The position numbers and the translations under genes are program-made. Positions 22,201 through 33,190 of a DNA stretch of 64,000 bases are shown in pieces (within the stretch, counting starts at the first letter, position 1; the number at the start of each line of letters is the position of its first letter). The stretch comes from Dipteris shenzhenensis. Taxonomy: Eukaryota; Polypodiophyta; Polypodiopsida; Gleicheniales. Location: NCBI GenBank assembly GCA_047967505.1, contig CM106541.1; one strand, 5' to 3'. Under the pieces are notes generated by a model. It did not search any database and had not been told where the DNA came from. It worked only from the letters and a program-made list of their open reading frames with translations.

Positions 22201-24483
22201 CCCTTGCTAATACTACCCCCGAGGATTACCAAGTTGCTCCCTAGTTCTACCCCCCCCCCCCCCCCCCCCCGCGATACCTTCCCACAAATAACACTCCATA
22301 TTATTCCTCGTGTCCTTAAATTCTCTCTATGCACCACCGTGGCCTTTGATGCCGCTTGAGATGCCATTAGTAGAAATGGACCCGATCTTTGATTTTGATC
22401 TAGATAATCTGAACTGCACTCCCATGACGGATTCCAATGATGGGTATGATTATGATGTAATACCACTTTTAAGTAAACCCATCAAGGATTTCTGGAACAA
22501 ATATACAAATATGAAAACTTGAGGTAGATGGACTTTGCACAACTTCCAAGTCAAGCTCTTTGATGTGAAGTTATTGAATGAATACCTTTGTGCACTTCCC
22601 TTAGAACCCATCCCAAGTTCTATGCAGTTCCATGCTTCCACTCCATGTATAGATGGTATATATTAAAATTGTTCTGATATCCCTTTAGATACATTGACAA
22701 TATTTGTTTGGCTAATGTACCAAATCAATTTTATTTTTTTCTACAAGAGGTCTATCCATTTATCCTCTCAATTTCATGGAGATGTGGCTAACACCTCTAC
22801 TTTTTGCCAACTCAACAATGGATCTATTCTTGGGACCGAAGCAAGCTTTCTTAACATGGAGATTATCATTACTCTAGTACTTGATGGCTCCTTTGTTATA
22901 CATAAATATGATGATTTCCTCCCTTTTAAGGTTACTAGATTTATCAAAGGTGACAGTAAAAGATCATCAAAATTGTGTTGTGGGTATTTGTACTCGGATA
23001 ATTCCTATCATCTATAGTTGTAATAGTATGAGGCAAGCTGCTTACTATATCCGTAAGCTTTCCAGGTTCTTCACTAAAAATTGATGCAATAGTCTACAAC
23101 TAAAAAGATTTGTAAATATTTTGAGTGTATAGTAATTTTGTATTTGGATTCTACCCACGTACATTTCTAGAATTTAGAGTAGCCCTTCAAAGAGAGGGCA
23201 AGCATACCTCTCCTTGAGAACACCAAAAATCCCCCCGAGTAGAGGACCCTGAAGGCCTTATGACATTATGACATTTTTGTGGGAAATGGAAAATTTAATG
23301 CCAAGGTGGCATGTGATTCCCCTACCTTTTCTTCCACAAAACCAATGACCTCTTGAGGTCAGTGCTTGAGGTCAGTGGTTTTGTGGGGAAAAAGACATTG
23401 AGAAGCATTTTGAGGATTGAAAATGACATAACATCCACGTTTCCCCAAACATTGTAATATGCATATATTTTTTCGAATTGTGTTGTTCCTTTTATTAAGT
23501 GTTGAATAGTGCTCCATACGGGGTGACCAATATGAGGTCCTTGGTCTGACAAACTGATCTATGATGATCGATAGTCTACGAATGTCGCCCAATCTTGGTC
23601 GTTGATCATGATGGCAACATTTTTAAGGGGGGCTTAAAACATTTAATTATTTGGACTTGATACCTGTGGCCTTACCAAGCAAAGATCTAACCACCACCCC
23701 ATCCAATGTTTTGTAACTCGTTGAGAAAATTTTGTTTTCATTGTGTGATATAACTAAAAGACACCCTAACCCTCGTTGATCATGATGACAACGTTTTTAA
23801 GGGGGCTTAAAACATTTATGTGGCCTCATAGAGCAAAGCTCTAACCACCAACCCATCCAATGTTTTGTAACTCGTTGAGAAAATTTTGTTTTTATTATGT
23901 GATATAACTAAAAAACACCCTAAACCTCGCAATCGAAACCCACCATCTGAGCCCGTCGATCAAGATTCCCTTGTCATCACTTGGCCCTGAGGGTGGTTAA
24001 TAAAGGGGTAATGACACGGTGGGAAAAGGGTTTTCATGGGAAACACAAATTTCCCGTGTTGAATGTCATAATGATTAGTAAACTCTTGTCTGCAGTGTGG
24101 GAATAAATGATCACTATTAGCTTGGTCCACAAATTGTATAACGTGGAAGCTCTTGGTTAGTGGTTTTCCCTAGTATGTCAGTGCATCTTGTTTAGTAGCC
24201 CAAGGCTGAGCCAGAATTCCAAATTTTCCAAAAGCTGGCCTCAGGTTGGAATGCCCCGCAATTCTTGGAGCAATCCTCGAAGCTATTGTGAGGACACTCA
24301 TTTTGATCGCTAGTAGTGCCCTATTGGCACTACTAACCAACGCGGGGAGGCTCTCTTAAATGCTTCACAAACTCTTTGCTCCCTAGTTTTGGACCACCAG
24401 CCAACTTGACCTCGAATTTCCACAAAAATACCTGATAATCTTAATCATACACCATGACGCTCAGATATGTAACACAAATGGAG
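19257..24483. other. No gene recognised
   Basis: About 5 kb of sequence downstream of the integrase remnant. It contains a run of 21 C at 22,250-22,270 and several short frames without recognisable motifs. It may be remnant LTR or non-coding element sequence. Confidence 0.35.
23602..23935. repeat. Imperfect tandem duplication, about 165 bp unit
   Basis: The block starting GTTGATCATGATGGCAACAT and containing CCATCCAATGTTTTGTAACT occurs at about 23,602-23,770 and again at 23,776-23,930 with scattered differences. Confidence 0.85.
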
Positions 24484-24490
24484 TATAAAG
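24484..24490 (+). promoter_or_regulatory. Candidate TATA box of the PHIP1-like gene
   Basis: TATAAAG lies 53 nt upstream of the ATG at 24,543 and overlaps an in-frame upstream TAA. If used, transcription would start near 24,515, giving a 5' UTR of only about 30 nt. A further upstream exon cannot be excluded. Confidence 0.4.
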
Positions 24491-24542
24491 TACACAGTTC
24501 TTAAGCTTGGCTTCACAAAGGACAGCAGAAACACAGAATAGA

Positions 24543-25141
24543 ATGAGGAAGGAGAGGCAAGATTTGCCGTCAGGGGAAATGTTCATTATTGAAGAACGGC
24601 TTCCAAAACAAGAGAAGGCCAGGAAGCCAGACGAGAGTCAGGAAGGGTCCCAAGACGAACAGGAGCGGTCGACCCAGAAATCTTCAGATGGGAAGGTTAG
24701 TAAGCAGGGGCAAAGAAAGAGAAAAGTGAGAAAAGGCGTTTTGCAAAGTCCTACTCAGGAAGCGTTCGTTTTCAAGAAAGAGATGAACGATGAGGAGAAT
24801 AGAGCAAATAAGAAAATTAAAAAGAAGCGGGGGGATCAGAAAATAGACGATGTTGATAACGTGCCGGATGTAAAAGGGTTTGCAGAGGAAAGTTTTGATA
24901 TAAACGATACCGAACAGGAGCAGAGAAAGAGTAAAAAGACAGAGGAGGTTTCGCGGTCAGGTCTTAGTTTTACTGCTCAAGAAGCGCTCGCTTTGAAGGA
25001 CGAGTCCGCTCAAGGTATAAATGAGACAAAGAGAAAAAAGAAAAGCACCCGGGATCGTTGGGGTCAAAAGGTACAGGACGCTGAAAATAGCGAAGATATA
25101 AAGGAGTGGAAAAATGAATACCAGGCTGCCTGTATTCCACG
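24543..25141 (+). CDS. PHIP1: PHIP1-like gene exon 1: lysine-rich N-terminus
   Basis: Encodes residues 1-199 plus two bases of codon 200. The ATG at 24,543 is the first in frame after the TAA at 24,486. Composition is dominated by K, E, D, Q and R, with probable nuclear-localisation clusters (KRKVRK, KKIKKKRG, KRKKKSTRDR). Residues about 69-111 and 143-187 are two copies of one module: TQEAFVFKKE...KKIKKKRGDQK...DVK against AQEALALKDE...KRKKKSTRDRWGQK...DIK. The donor is CCACG|GTACGTATG. Reading past it meets a stop at 25,218. A low-complexity charged exon alone would be hard to assign; the phase match to exon 2 is the main support. Confidence 0.75.
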
Positions 25142-25673
25142 GTACGTATGCTGTGGATGCTGTAATTCCTTGCCACGGGCAACATGCGGATTAAGGATAA
25201 AAAATACAAGTCCGATGTAGCTCTAAAGATGTGTGCTATGGACCTGTGCACTCAGGTTGTGGAACAAACTGCTACTTAGGGGAGCAGCGTGCTTATGAAA
25301 ACAAAACTTTGGTATACTGGGAAAAACCCGACTCATAGCCTTTCCTTTATGGCCTAAAATTTATGCATTTCAGTTTGGGAAACGAGAAATTGCACATTTC
25401 AACCCGTAAAAATAAACTAGTTTTGCGCAGTCCGCTTATTATTTGAATAGGAAGTTATTGTTTTGTTTTGAATCTTCATCATTAGGCTTGGGTCTTGTTG
25501 GGTATGTTGTGAATCTCTTCGAGCTCAAATACTATTGTAGTGTCCTGAAGTACACAAGGAATCTTTTGGAGGATCATGTTTGTTAGTTGATGTCGGTTCT
25601 GAGGCAATTAGATGCACACCTTGCCATATTGATCAACAAGTGATTCAATGTCATCTTCAGTTCGGATGACAGG

Positions 25674-25955
25674 TCAAATGTGGCATTCCAAGAAATAGGA
25701 CTTGGAACTATTTCTTTTTGAGATGAGCTCATTCTCATTCCTGAAACGTATGTACTTCAGGAGAACATTAGAAAAGAATCCCTTAAAATGATGTGCAGGA
25801 TGGTAATCTGTGAAGCAGACAATGTGTGTTGAGAGTTTACGATGGTTCTTGTTGTTGAGTCTTTTTGTCTTGACTTTTGTGTGGTAGGTTCTCCATGTTC
25901 TTTGGGCGGCCAAACTATATGTCCACTGGATGTATTGTTGACACATGGTGTTCAC
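25674..25955 (-). pseudogene. Possible Penelope-like RT C-terminal fragment
   Basis: A minus-strand frame contains FTDYHPAHHFKGFF followed by LLKYIRFRNENEL. This pattern resembles the segment after the catalytic motifs in Penelope-like RTs, where an HP..HH/K block precedes a conserved R-rich helix. There are no catalytic residues and no flanking support. The resemblance is by eye and may be coincidental. Confidence 0.25.
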
Positions 25956-26740
25956 GAAGATATCATTGCTGCAATGATGGCAGAGAGGAGTCTATGAACT
26001 ACACGGCCTCAATTCTTTGAATGGTTGGAACTTGCAAGCATGACGATGCTGCTTTCGAGGACATTTGCATCGTTGGGATCTGAGTTCATGTGTCCTGTGG
26101 GATTGGTTTTCATAGCATACTTTAAAAAATTGTCGATAGACCTATGTTCAATGTTATTTGAATGTTCATATGGTCAAGAGATGGACAATTGTGAAGCCAT
26201 CTATGTGTTAAAGGATCTAATGGAGGCGTAGTCTCTAGATATAGAAATCCATACTTGCACTTGTGTGGTGCGGTTGGGTGCATACTAGCCTACATGTGTA
26301 TTTGAGTTTTTTTTAACGAGATGGTAAAGTCTCTTCTATGGAAGTCCTCAGGCCAGCTCTCTGAATTGTACATTTACGGGGCGTGCGCGTCTGTTTAGTT
26401 CGATATCATATTGATGTCTTGCATCAATCCATGGCATTATGTGAGCATGCATTGATTCTCGACTTTGGATCTTGTATCTGATGATGTGATGGTTGACCTG
26501 TGTGAGTGCAGCGGAAACTGATCAGAAAAGAGAGAGCAAACCATACCACACACAAACTGAACTGAAAGAATGATAGAGACTGCAGGGAAAAGCCCTCTGC
26601 ACTGGTGGACAAAACCTCCAAAATGAGATCTGAAAGGGGGGTTCTATATGTAGCTCCACCCCTTCCCTTAGTCGGCTGATCTAAGCAGGCTGACCACCTG
26701 CTCTAGGTGGGCCGATTGCATGCCCTAGATGGGCGGACTG

Positions 26741-27397
26741 CCTGCCCTAGATAGGCCGCCCAGGCATATCATAAAAAGGGCTGACCCCCTCTGCCATATA
26801 GTGGCTGAACAACTGGCCTAGGTGGCTGACCAGCAGGTCGGCCCACCTCTGCCAGCCACCCCACTGTTGGGGCCTGGTAATCCGACCAGCAGGTCGGGTT
26901 TGTTGCCCCAATGGGTGGCCACACAGACCCCCCTATATAGGCCTCACCAGGGCTCGAAAGGGCTGCCATGCGGCAGCTAAACAGCCGCGATCTGAACTAC
27001 AGCCCTTCCTGGGAAAACCAGCCATCAATGCGTCTCCAAGGTCGCCTGTCCCTGATCCATGCTGTGAACTGAGCTACACTGGCTCACACAGATATGGTAC
27101 CCCTTTGGCAAAGCACAACACCCTGGTAGAGCCTTTGGACTGGCAGGTCTGCTCCGGAAGAGGCTGGATACAACATCAAAATCCTGGCATAGGCACATGC
27201 CCAACTCTACTCTACACTATCCTCACTACCCTGGTAGAGCCTTTGGACTGGCAGGTCTGCTCCGGAAGAGGCTGGATACAACATCAAAATCCTGGCATAG
27301 GCACATGCCCAACTCTACTCTACAGTATCCTCACTGGGGGCTGGCACACCCACAACTGAGGCCCTCACTCTCTACCCTAACCATTGTACATTAGGAG
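26741..27397. repeat. Direct repeat copy A (0.65 kb, LTR-like)
   Basis: Runs from CTGCCCTAGATAGGCC to GGTACATTAGGAG-like sequence and is closely similar to 28,237-28,918. It contains a TATA-like CCTATATAGG at about 26,931. It also holds an internal tandem duplication of about 108 bp (27,120-27,335, starting CCCTGGTAGAGCCTTTGGAC). Two similar copies 0.84 kb apart look like LTRs of a short non-autonomous element, but TG..CA ends and a primer site were not found. Confidence 0.75.
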
Positions 27398-27653
27398 TAC
27401 ATGCTACATAGGGCAGCTCTGGGGTCTTCGTAGCTCTCGGTGTCACATGGTGATATAGACTCCTTGCTAGGCAACCTTAGCCTCCCTTAAATGTAGGGTA
27501 TTTTACCCCTCTTGGTACTTACAGCCATGTAATGAAACGTACCACGATGGCGCCCATTAAATGTTAGCGCCTTTGCATGCAAAATAAACTTTAGACTAAT
27601 CCTAGTCACTGTGGGCATAACAAATTGTGCGCACATAACATAGGGAATACTCT

Positions 27654-28033
27654 GGTTGACTGAGGTCAACCCTCTTGAGTGTAATTAAGGGGCTTTGACC
27701 ATAGGTCGAGGTGCCTTAATCAAAGCCAAGACTCTCCTGCCAGAATTGGGAATATCTTGGTTGACCGACGTCAACCCTTGGCCAAAGCCAAACTTTGTTG
27801 GCTGAAACCAACACTCTAGACCATAGTTAGCTCTGGTTAACTGCAGTTAACCCTCTTGAGCGTAATTAAGGGGCTTTGACCATAGGTCGAGGCGCCTTAA
27901 TCAAAGCCAAGACTCTCCTGCCGGAATTGGGAATATCTTGGTTGACCGACGTCAACCCTTGGCCAAAGCCAAACTTTGTTTGCTAAAACCAACACTCTAG
28001 ACCATAGTCAGCTCTGGTTAACCGCAGTTAACC
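27654..28033. repeat. 181-bp tandem repeat carrying GGTTGAC/GGTTAAC palindromes
   Basis: Two copies with period 181 bp (for example GGTTGACCGACGTCAACC at 27,759 and 27,940). Palindromic words recur: GGTTGACTGAGGTCAACC at 27,654, GGTTAACTGCAGTTAACC at 27,835 (perfect 18-bp palindrome) and GGTTAACCGCAGTTAACC at 28,016. TTGACC matches the W-box core bound by WRKY factors. Confidence 0.85.
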
Positions 28034-28236
28034 CTCTTGGCCTAAGCTAAGTCTCCCTAACCAAGGTTAGGCTTACTTAATCAGGGTTAAGTATATTTGA
28101 CCGAAGTCAATACTTTGACCAATAGAAACTAACTCTTTGACCATAATTAAATAAATAAAGAACTCCATAATTATGATCAAATAAAATGGTCTATTGGAAC
28201 TTTGACTTCGAGTATTTACAACTTGGTGACAATTAC

Positions 28237-28918
28237 CTGCCCTAGATGGGCCACCTAGGCATGGCATGAAAGGGGCTGCCCCCTCTGCCATATAGAACGA
28301 TCAGCCTAAGTGGTAGACCAGCAAGTCAGCGGCCCACCTCTGCCAGCCACCCCATTGTTAGAGTCTTGTAATCTGATCAGTAGGTCGGGTTTGTTGCCCG
28401 AAGGGGTGAATACACAGACCCCCTATATAGGCCTCATCAGGGTGTCTCTAAAGGGCTGCCATGCGGCGGCAAGCAGGCCGGCAAGGGCCCTGAATCTGAA
28501 CCACGACTCCTCCTGGGAACGCCTGCCATCAATGCACCTCCAAGGTGGCTTGTCCTTATGCCCACAAGGCCTCGATCCATGCAGTGAACTGAGCCACACT
28601 AGCCCACACAGGTCTGATCCCCCTCTAGTAAAGCACAACACCTTGGTAGAGCTTCTGGATAGGCAGATCTGCTCCAGAAGAGGTTGGATACAACACCTAC
28701 ACATCCTCACTAGGGGCGGGCACATGCCCAACCTTACTCTACACATCCTCACTGGGGACGGGCACACCTACAACCAAGGTCCTCACTCTCTACCCTAACC
28801 AACATCTAGACCTTGGCATAGGCACATGCCCAACTTTACTGTACACTATCCTCAATGGGGGCGGGCACACCTACAACCAAGGCCCTCTCTCTCTATCCTA
28901 ACCATGGTACATTAGGAG
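28237..28918. repeat. Direct repeat copy B (0.68 kb, LTR-like)
   Basis: Second copy of the repeat at 26,741-27,397, with the same order and the same CCTATATAGG word near 28,421. Its right end is extended by a partial duplication of the final block (CACATGCCCAACTTTACT). Confidence 0.75.
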
Positions 28919-29532
28919 GTGCTCAACTCTAATAGACCTTATATAGAAGCCTAATATGTCTTGACAAGAACTATTGTGTGTGACAAGGAATAGTACTGTG
29001 CATTCAATTGGACAGCCGTTCCACGTGGAGTTTCATTTCATTCTTGTGTCATCATTTCTATGTGATTGATCTCATATCATCTAGTGCTTGATACATCATT
29101 TGCGGTGCATGTGAGAAATCTATTAGGGAGCCCCCACTTGCCAACCATGTCTATTAGATCTTTCATGTTTCTATGATGCCATGAGGGAAACCAAAGAATT
29201 AAGCCCCGTATCTCAAACTTGAGAACTTGCCAACTTGCCTAATCTCCTCTTGCTCCAATATTTTGGATTCTAGCTTCTTTGTAGGGGTTGATCTCCTTTT
29301 GTAGAATGTTTGTTAGCAATGAGCATTGAGTTGCAATGATGATTGCTTGTTGGATTTGGTACATTAGGTCAAGGGATTGTCGGTCCAACCTAGTCCTTTG
29401 CTAGGACTATATGAGTGGAGGTTGTGCCTCCAACCCATCACACACTCACAAGCGACTCCACCCTTCATCACCTGAAGAGAGCAAGAGCGTTTAAGCAGTG
29501 TGCAGTGTGGCACATTGTTTTTTCACCTCAAT

Positions 29533-29680
29533 AGTTGTGCAAGGAAGGCTACTGAAATCCAATAGTTGCACAACTCTCATCTCAAGAGTTGTGCAAGGAA
29601 GGCTACTGAAATCCAATAGTTGCACAACTCTCATCTCAAGAGTTGTGCAAGGAAGGCTACTGAAATCCAATAGAGGAGAG
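29533..29680. repeat. 54-bp tandem repeat, about 2.7 copies, each with an inverted repeat
   Basis: Units start at 29,533, 29,587 and 29,641. Each complete unit contains AGTTGTGCAA and, 26 nt later, TTGCACAACT, an exact 10-bp inverted pair able to form a hairpin. It is not CRISPR-like because the units are contiguous without unique spacers. Confidence 0.9.
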
Positions 29681-29859
29681 CGTGGTTTCTAGAATTTTAC
29701 CTATCGTGGAGCTTTATTTTTGCCTGATTGGGTGGTGTGTATATATATCATGTGTCAACTATTCTTGGTTAAAGAATAGTGTACATATGATATATCGTGG
29801 AGCTTTATTTCTGCCTGATTGGGTTGTGTGTGTGTGTGTAGCTACTCTTTGATTTGTCC

Positions 29860-30330
29860 GCAATAGTGTCTCTTTGTGTCGTCACATCTCAATCAGATAG
29901 AGCCCAATGTAGACCTGGTCATGGAAGTGGATCAATAGTGAGAGTGGAGCAAAGCCGTGCCCCTTCTGAAAGAGGTAGTGGTATCGTCCCCGGATCTCAT
30001 AGTAGGTTGGGCAGATACACGGATGTGCTTTTCTGTCTTGACCTCCCCCAACATGCATAACCTGCTGATCCGCTGCTTTTTGGGTACATTTGCAGCTCTC
30101 CTTGCCTCAATCCTCAGTTGATCGGACGAGACCCGCGCTTTTCTGTCTTGACCTCCCCCAACATGCATAACCTGCTGATCCGCTGCTTTCTGGGTATATC
30201 TGCAGCTCTCCTTGCCTCAATCCTCAGCTGATCGGATGAGACCCGCATCTGTCCAATAGCAATCCTCAGTGCATGTGAGACTCCTCTGTCCTCCAGGTAC
30301 TTGGGGTCTGATGATGAGCCCATCCTCATA
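29860..30330 (-). pseudogene. LINE ORF2 C-terminal fragment with 110-bp tandem duplication
   Basis: The nucleotide sequence is clearly homologous to 50,341-50,640, the zinc-binding C-terminal part of the larger LINE. The encoded CRLCMLGEVKTEK corresponds to CRLCPMGEVETKEHFLCACP. Within it a unit of about 110 bp (GCTTTTCTGTCTTGACCTCC) is duplicated in tandem at 30,027-30,136 and 30,137-30,246. A (CATA)n run at 30,327-30,356 borders it. Confidence 0.75.
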
Positions 30331-30359
30331 CATACATACATACATACATACATACATGA

Positions 30360-31447
30360 TCACTTCTTAAAAGTAAAAGCTTCCTTTTAAAGCAAAGAAG
30401 TCTATCTAAATAAGGAACACTTGATTTGTATTTTAACATCTCCCTCACTTGACCAGATAGGCTTAAACTCAATTTTGAAGTCTCTTGAAGTAATGGATTC
30501 TCTCCCTCATTTTGTGAGAATTTGGAAGCATCCAGTAGTAGCTTGGAAGTATGTAAAAACTTTAGAACAAAAGGCTTTCAACTATGGAGAGATAGGTAAA
30601 AGGCTTTCAGAGCATTCAAAATCTTCTATCCTTAGAGAACCTTGTTGTTGTAAAAGTAAGAGATTCCAAAGCTTTATTGATGCTGATTTAGGATATGTAG
30701 TCACAGCTGATACCTCAATTTTGCTTTCTAGTAACTTAAGAGACCTTTTCATGAAAGGCACGAAATTTCGATTGTACTCTTTTAAAGAGTCTTGCCTTTT
30801 AAAAGCTATTGATAAGGGAATCTCAAAGTTTGTTTTGCAATTAGAAGAATGTTTAGGAGTTCAAAATATCTTATCAGAATGGAAAGGGAAGATTTTGAAG
30901 AAAGTTGCTTTGAAACTAGAAGAAGTCCCTTCGGTTAATTGCTCAACGCAAAGTAACCATCTTTCTAAAGAAGATGAAACTCTTCTTCGAAAATTCCATA
31001 GGAATTTTGTCATTTCTTATCTGGACAAATGTTCCAATAATGTTTTTGTTTGCAAAAAGTTTTACTTAGAATGTCTTTTGAGAGAAGTGAACTTGTTTGC
31101 CAAAACTTACGCCCCTGTCTTAGTTTCTCAAAAGGATTTGATCTCAAAACATAAAAGTTTTTGCAAGTCTTTGGGGTTTGTTTGTAATCCAAGTATACCT
31201 TTTCTTTGTGCTGCTTGGAAGTTTTACAAAACTCCATAAAAGCCAAGATTTATTGCAGCTTCTTTGTGAGACTACTTTGACGGATGTCTCTAAATGGCTA
31301 AGCTACTGCTTCAAAGCCATGTTGCCTAGTGTCCATAAACTTTGGAGGGACTTATTAAAAGAGGTAGATGTCCCCTCGCACTCAAGCTGGATTTTAAATG
31401 ACTCTGTAGGAGTGATTCCCGTTGTAAAATTTTTTAATTCCTCTTGA
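30360..31447 (+). pseudogene. Penelope-like retroelement RT, N-terminal half (Naiad/Chlamys-like)
   Basis: About 270 codons are open from 30,421 without an internal stop, then a TAA at 31,237 and a one-base shift near 31,260, with coding signal to about 31,440. Features in order: WKYVKTLEQKAFNYGEI; a CxC motif (REPCCCKSKRF); GYVVTADTSILLSSNLRDLF then KGTKFRLYSF; later FYKTP...PRFIAAS followed by SYCFKAMLP and SWILNDSVG. The series CxC, G-H/Y-V-x-T-G/A-D, GPKYR-like and PK-x-HK-x-P/RFIAAS is what I know from Penelope-like RTs of the clade with an N-terminal GIY-YIG domain. The GIY-YIG domain and the catalytic Asp motifs are missing: the 5' side starts at the (CATA)n run and the 3' side stops before the LTR element. 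Confidence 0.6.
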
Positions 31448-31541
31448 AGCATTCAGGAGGCTGACGGACTACAAGTGACGGGCGACAGGATGACGGGCTG
31501 AGGCGGCGAGGTGATGGGGCTATGAGTTGACAGGTTGTACG

Positions 31542-31865
31542 TGTGAAAGATCCAATATATGATCGCCACTAAGCCTAGTGCACACAAGATCAGCGGAAGA
31601 ACTAAGGAGACTCAAAGCACATTGAATAAGACATGAGAGGGAGATAGCAAATCTATATCTCTTGCAATGTGTGTGTGGCCTCTTATATAGAGAGTGCCCT
31701 TTGAATAGTCAACCATGTGGGATCCTCTCATCCACATCTCTCCTTGTGGATATCCTTGATCCACATCTCCACATCATGTAGTCCATATCCTAAGGTGGCT
31801 ACTTTAATTCTTTCCTATACCATACCTTAGCCTCTAATATGTGCTCATGGCACCATATCTCAACA
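31542..31865 (-). repeat. 3' LTR of the minus-strand element
   Basis: 324 bp, closely matching 39,030-39,371 but lacking about 18 bp (the TACTCAACAATACATGATAG stretch). On its inner side the polypurine-tract-like word (CACCTCCCCTTGGTGC on the plus strand) occurs three times, near 31,864, 31,929 and 31,991. Confidence 0.9.
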
Positions 31866-32432
31866 CCTCCCCTTGGTGCCATGATCCATTGGCTATTGCA
31901 AGGTGGTCAGATGTGAGTTTACATTCCATCACCTCCCCTTAGTGCATACCTTGCTACATAAGGTGGTCAAGTGTGGTTTTTACATGTCAATACCTCCCCT
32001 GGGTGCTTTCATAGCTACTTGTAGGTGGTCAGGTTTGATTTACAAGAATATAGGCTAAAGGTGGAAAGGATGTTGCTTCTCGATACATGTTGTCGATGGC
32101 GTTCTCTTCTTTGCTTGATGTAGCATGATGCATGATGCTTTGTTCTTCCTGTTCTTTTAATGCTTTATATATGGATGCCATGTTCTATGCTATGGTCATC
32201 TCATGCACTTGTGCTTCCGGCATGCTTTTTGCGTTCATGCGTTGCTTTAGCATTTGTTGCAAAGGTATTATTATGAGCTTTGTTTTGCCTCAATGGCAGT
32301 GTCTAATTGCTAACAATGATTATGATCTGACCGGTGCGTAGAGCTCGAAAAGGTGATAACTTTTTCTTTTTGGAGCAGGTGCAAATTCTTCATGGATTGG
32401 AAGTTACGGCTTGTCAAAGTTTTATGAAGAAG
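31866..32432. other. Interior of the minus-strand LTR element, non-coding
   Basis: After the polypurine tract no gag or pol reading frame can be followed on either strand. Confidence 0.4.
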
Positions 32433-33190
32433 AGGGGGCCTTGATGATGTGGCATATGGATTCACATGTTGCTTGCAAACTTTTCTTGGCAAGGGGTTAT
32501 TGTGCTGAGGTGGCCGTATGCCACGTGGCAATCTTCTAACTGAACTGAATTAACCCAAGTCTAAGCAAACTTAACCATGGTCCAAGCAACTGAACCTAAC
32601 CCGACTAACTTAACCACCCCGGTTAATCTTAACCACATACTCAACCAAGGTTCAAAACATTAACTATGGTGATCTTTAATCTAACCATAGCTCTAACCCA
32701 AGATCATGGGCTTATCTGCCACGTGTCTTTACCATCGACTGCCACGTGTCCTAAGGTTACCACCTTAGAGAAGAAGGAAACGGAAGCTTTGAAGCTTCTC
32801 TGCAGACGACGGCGACGCGGTGAGGAGTTGGAGTTTTTGCGAAGCACGTTGGTGACGGACTGTCGGGATGGAGGCGCTGATAGATCCGAGAGATCCTGGA
32901 GCGGAAGGTGCTGCTCTGTCAAGCTATTGTCCTCTTTGCTACAAGGGATCGTTGGTTGTAGATGATTGGCGAAGGCAACCGCACAGAGTTCCAAATACTT
33001 TTGTCTACAATCATTCGACGGGAGACGTGAATGTAAATTAGTTGGGCCAGTATTCCGTCACGCTCCCCGTGTGGTGACGACGCCTTCAAGCATAGCGATG
33101 CCTTCACGTGCAGGTTCGTGTTTGACGGAGGTTCTTATGTGACGCAAGATGCCCGACGCTGATCAGCAGCCAAGGTCTAGAACCTTAGGC

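Noticed and set aside
29533-29680. Possible CRISPR-like array
   Set aside because: The units are contiguous, with no unique spacers, in a plant nuclear context.
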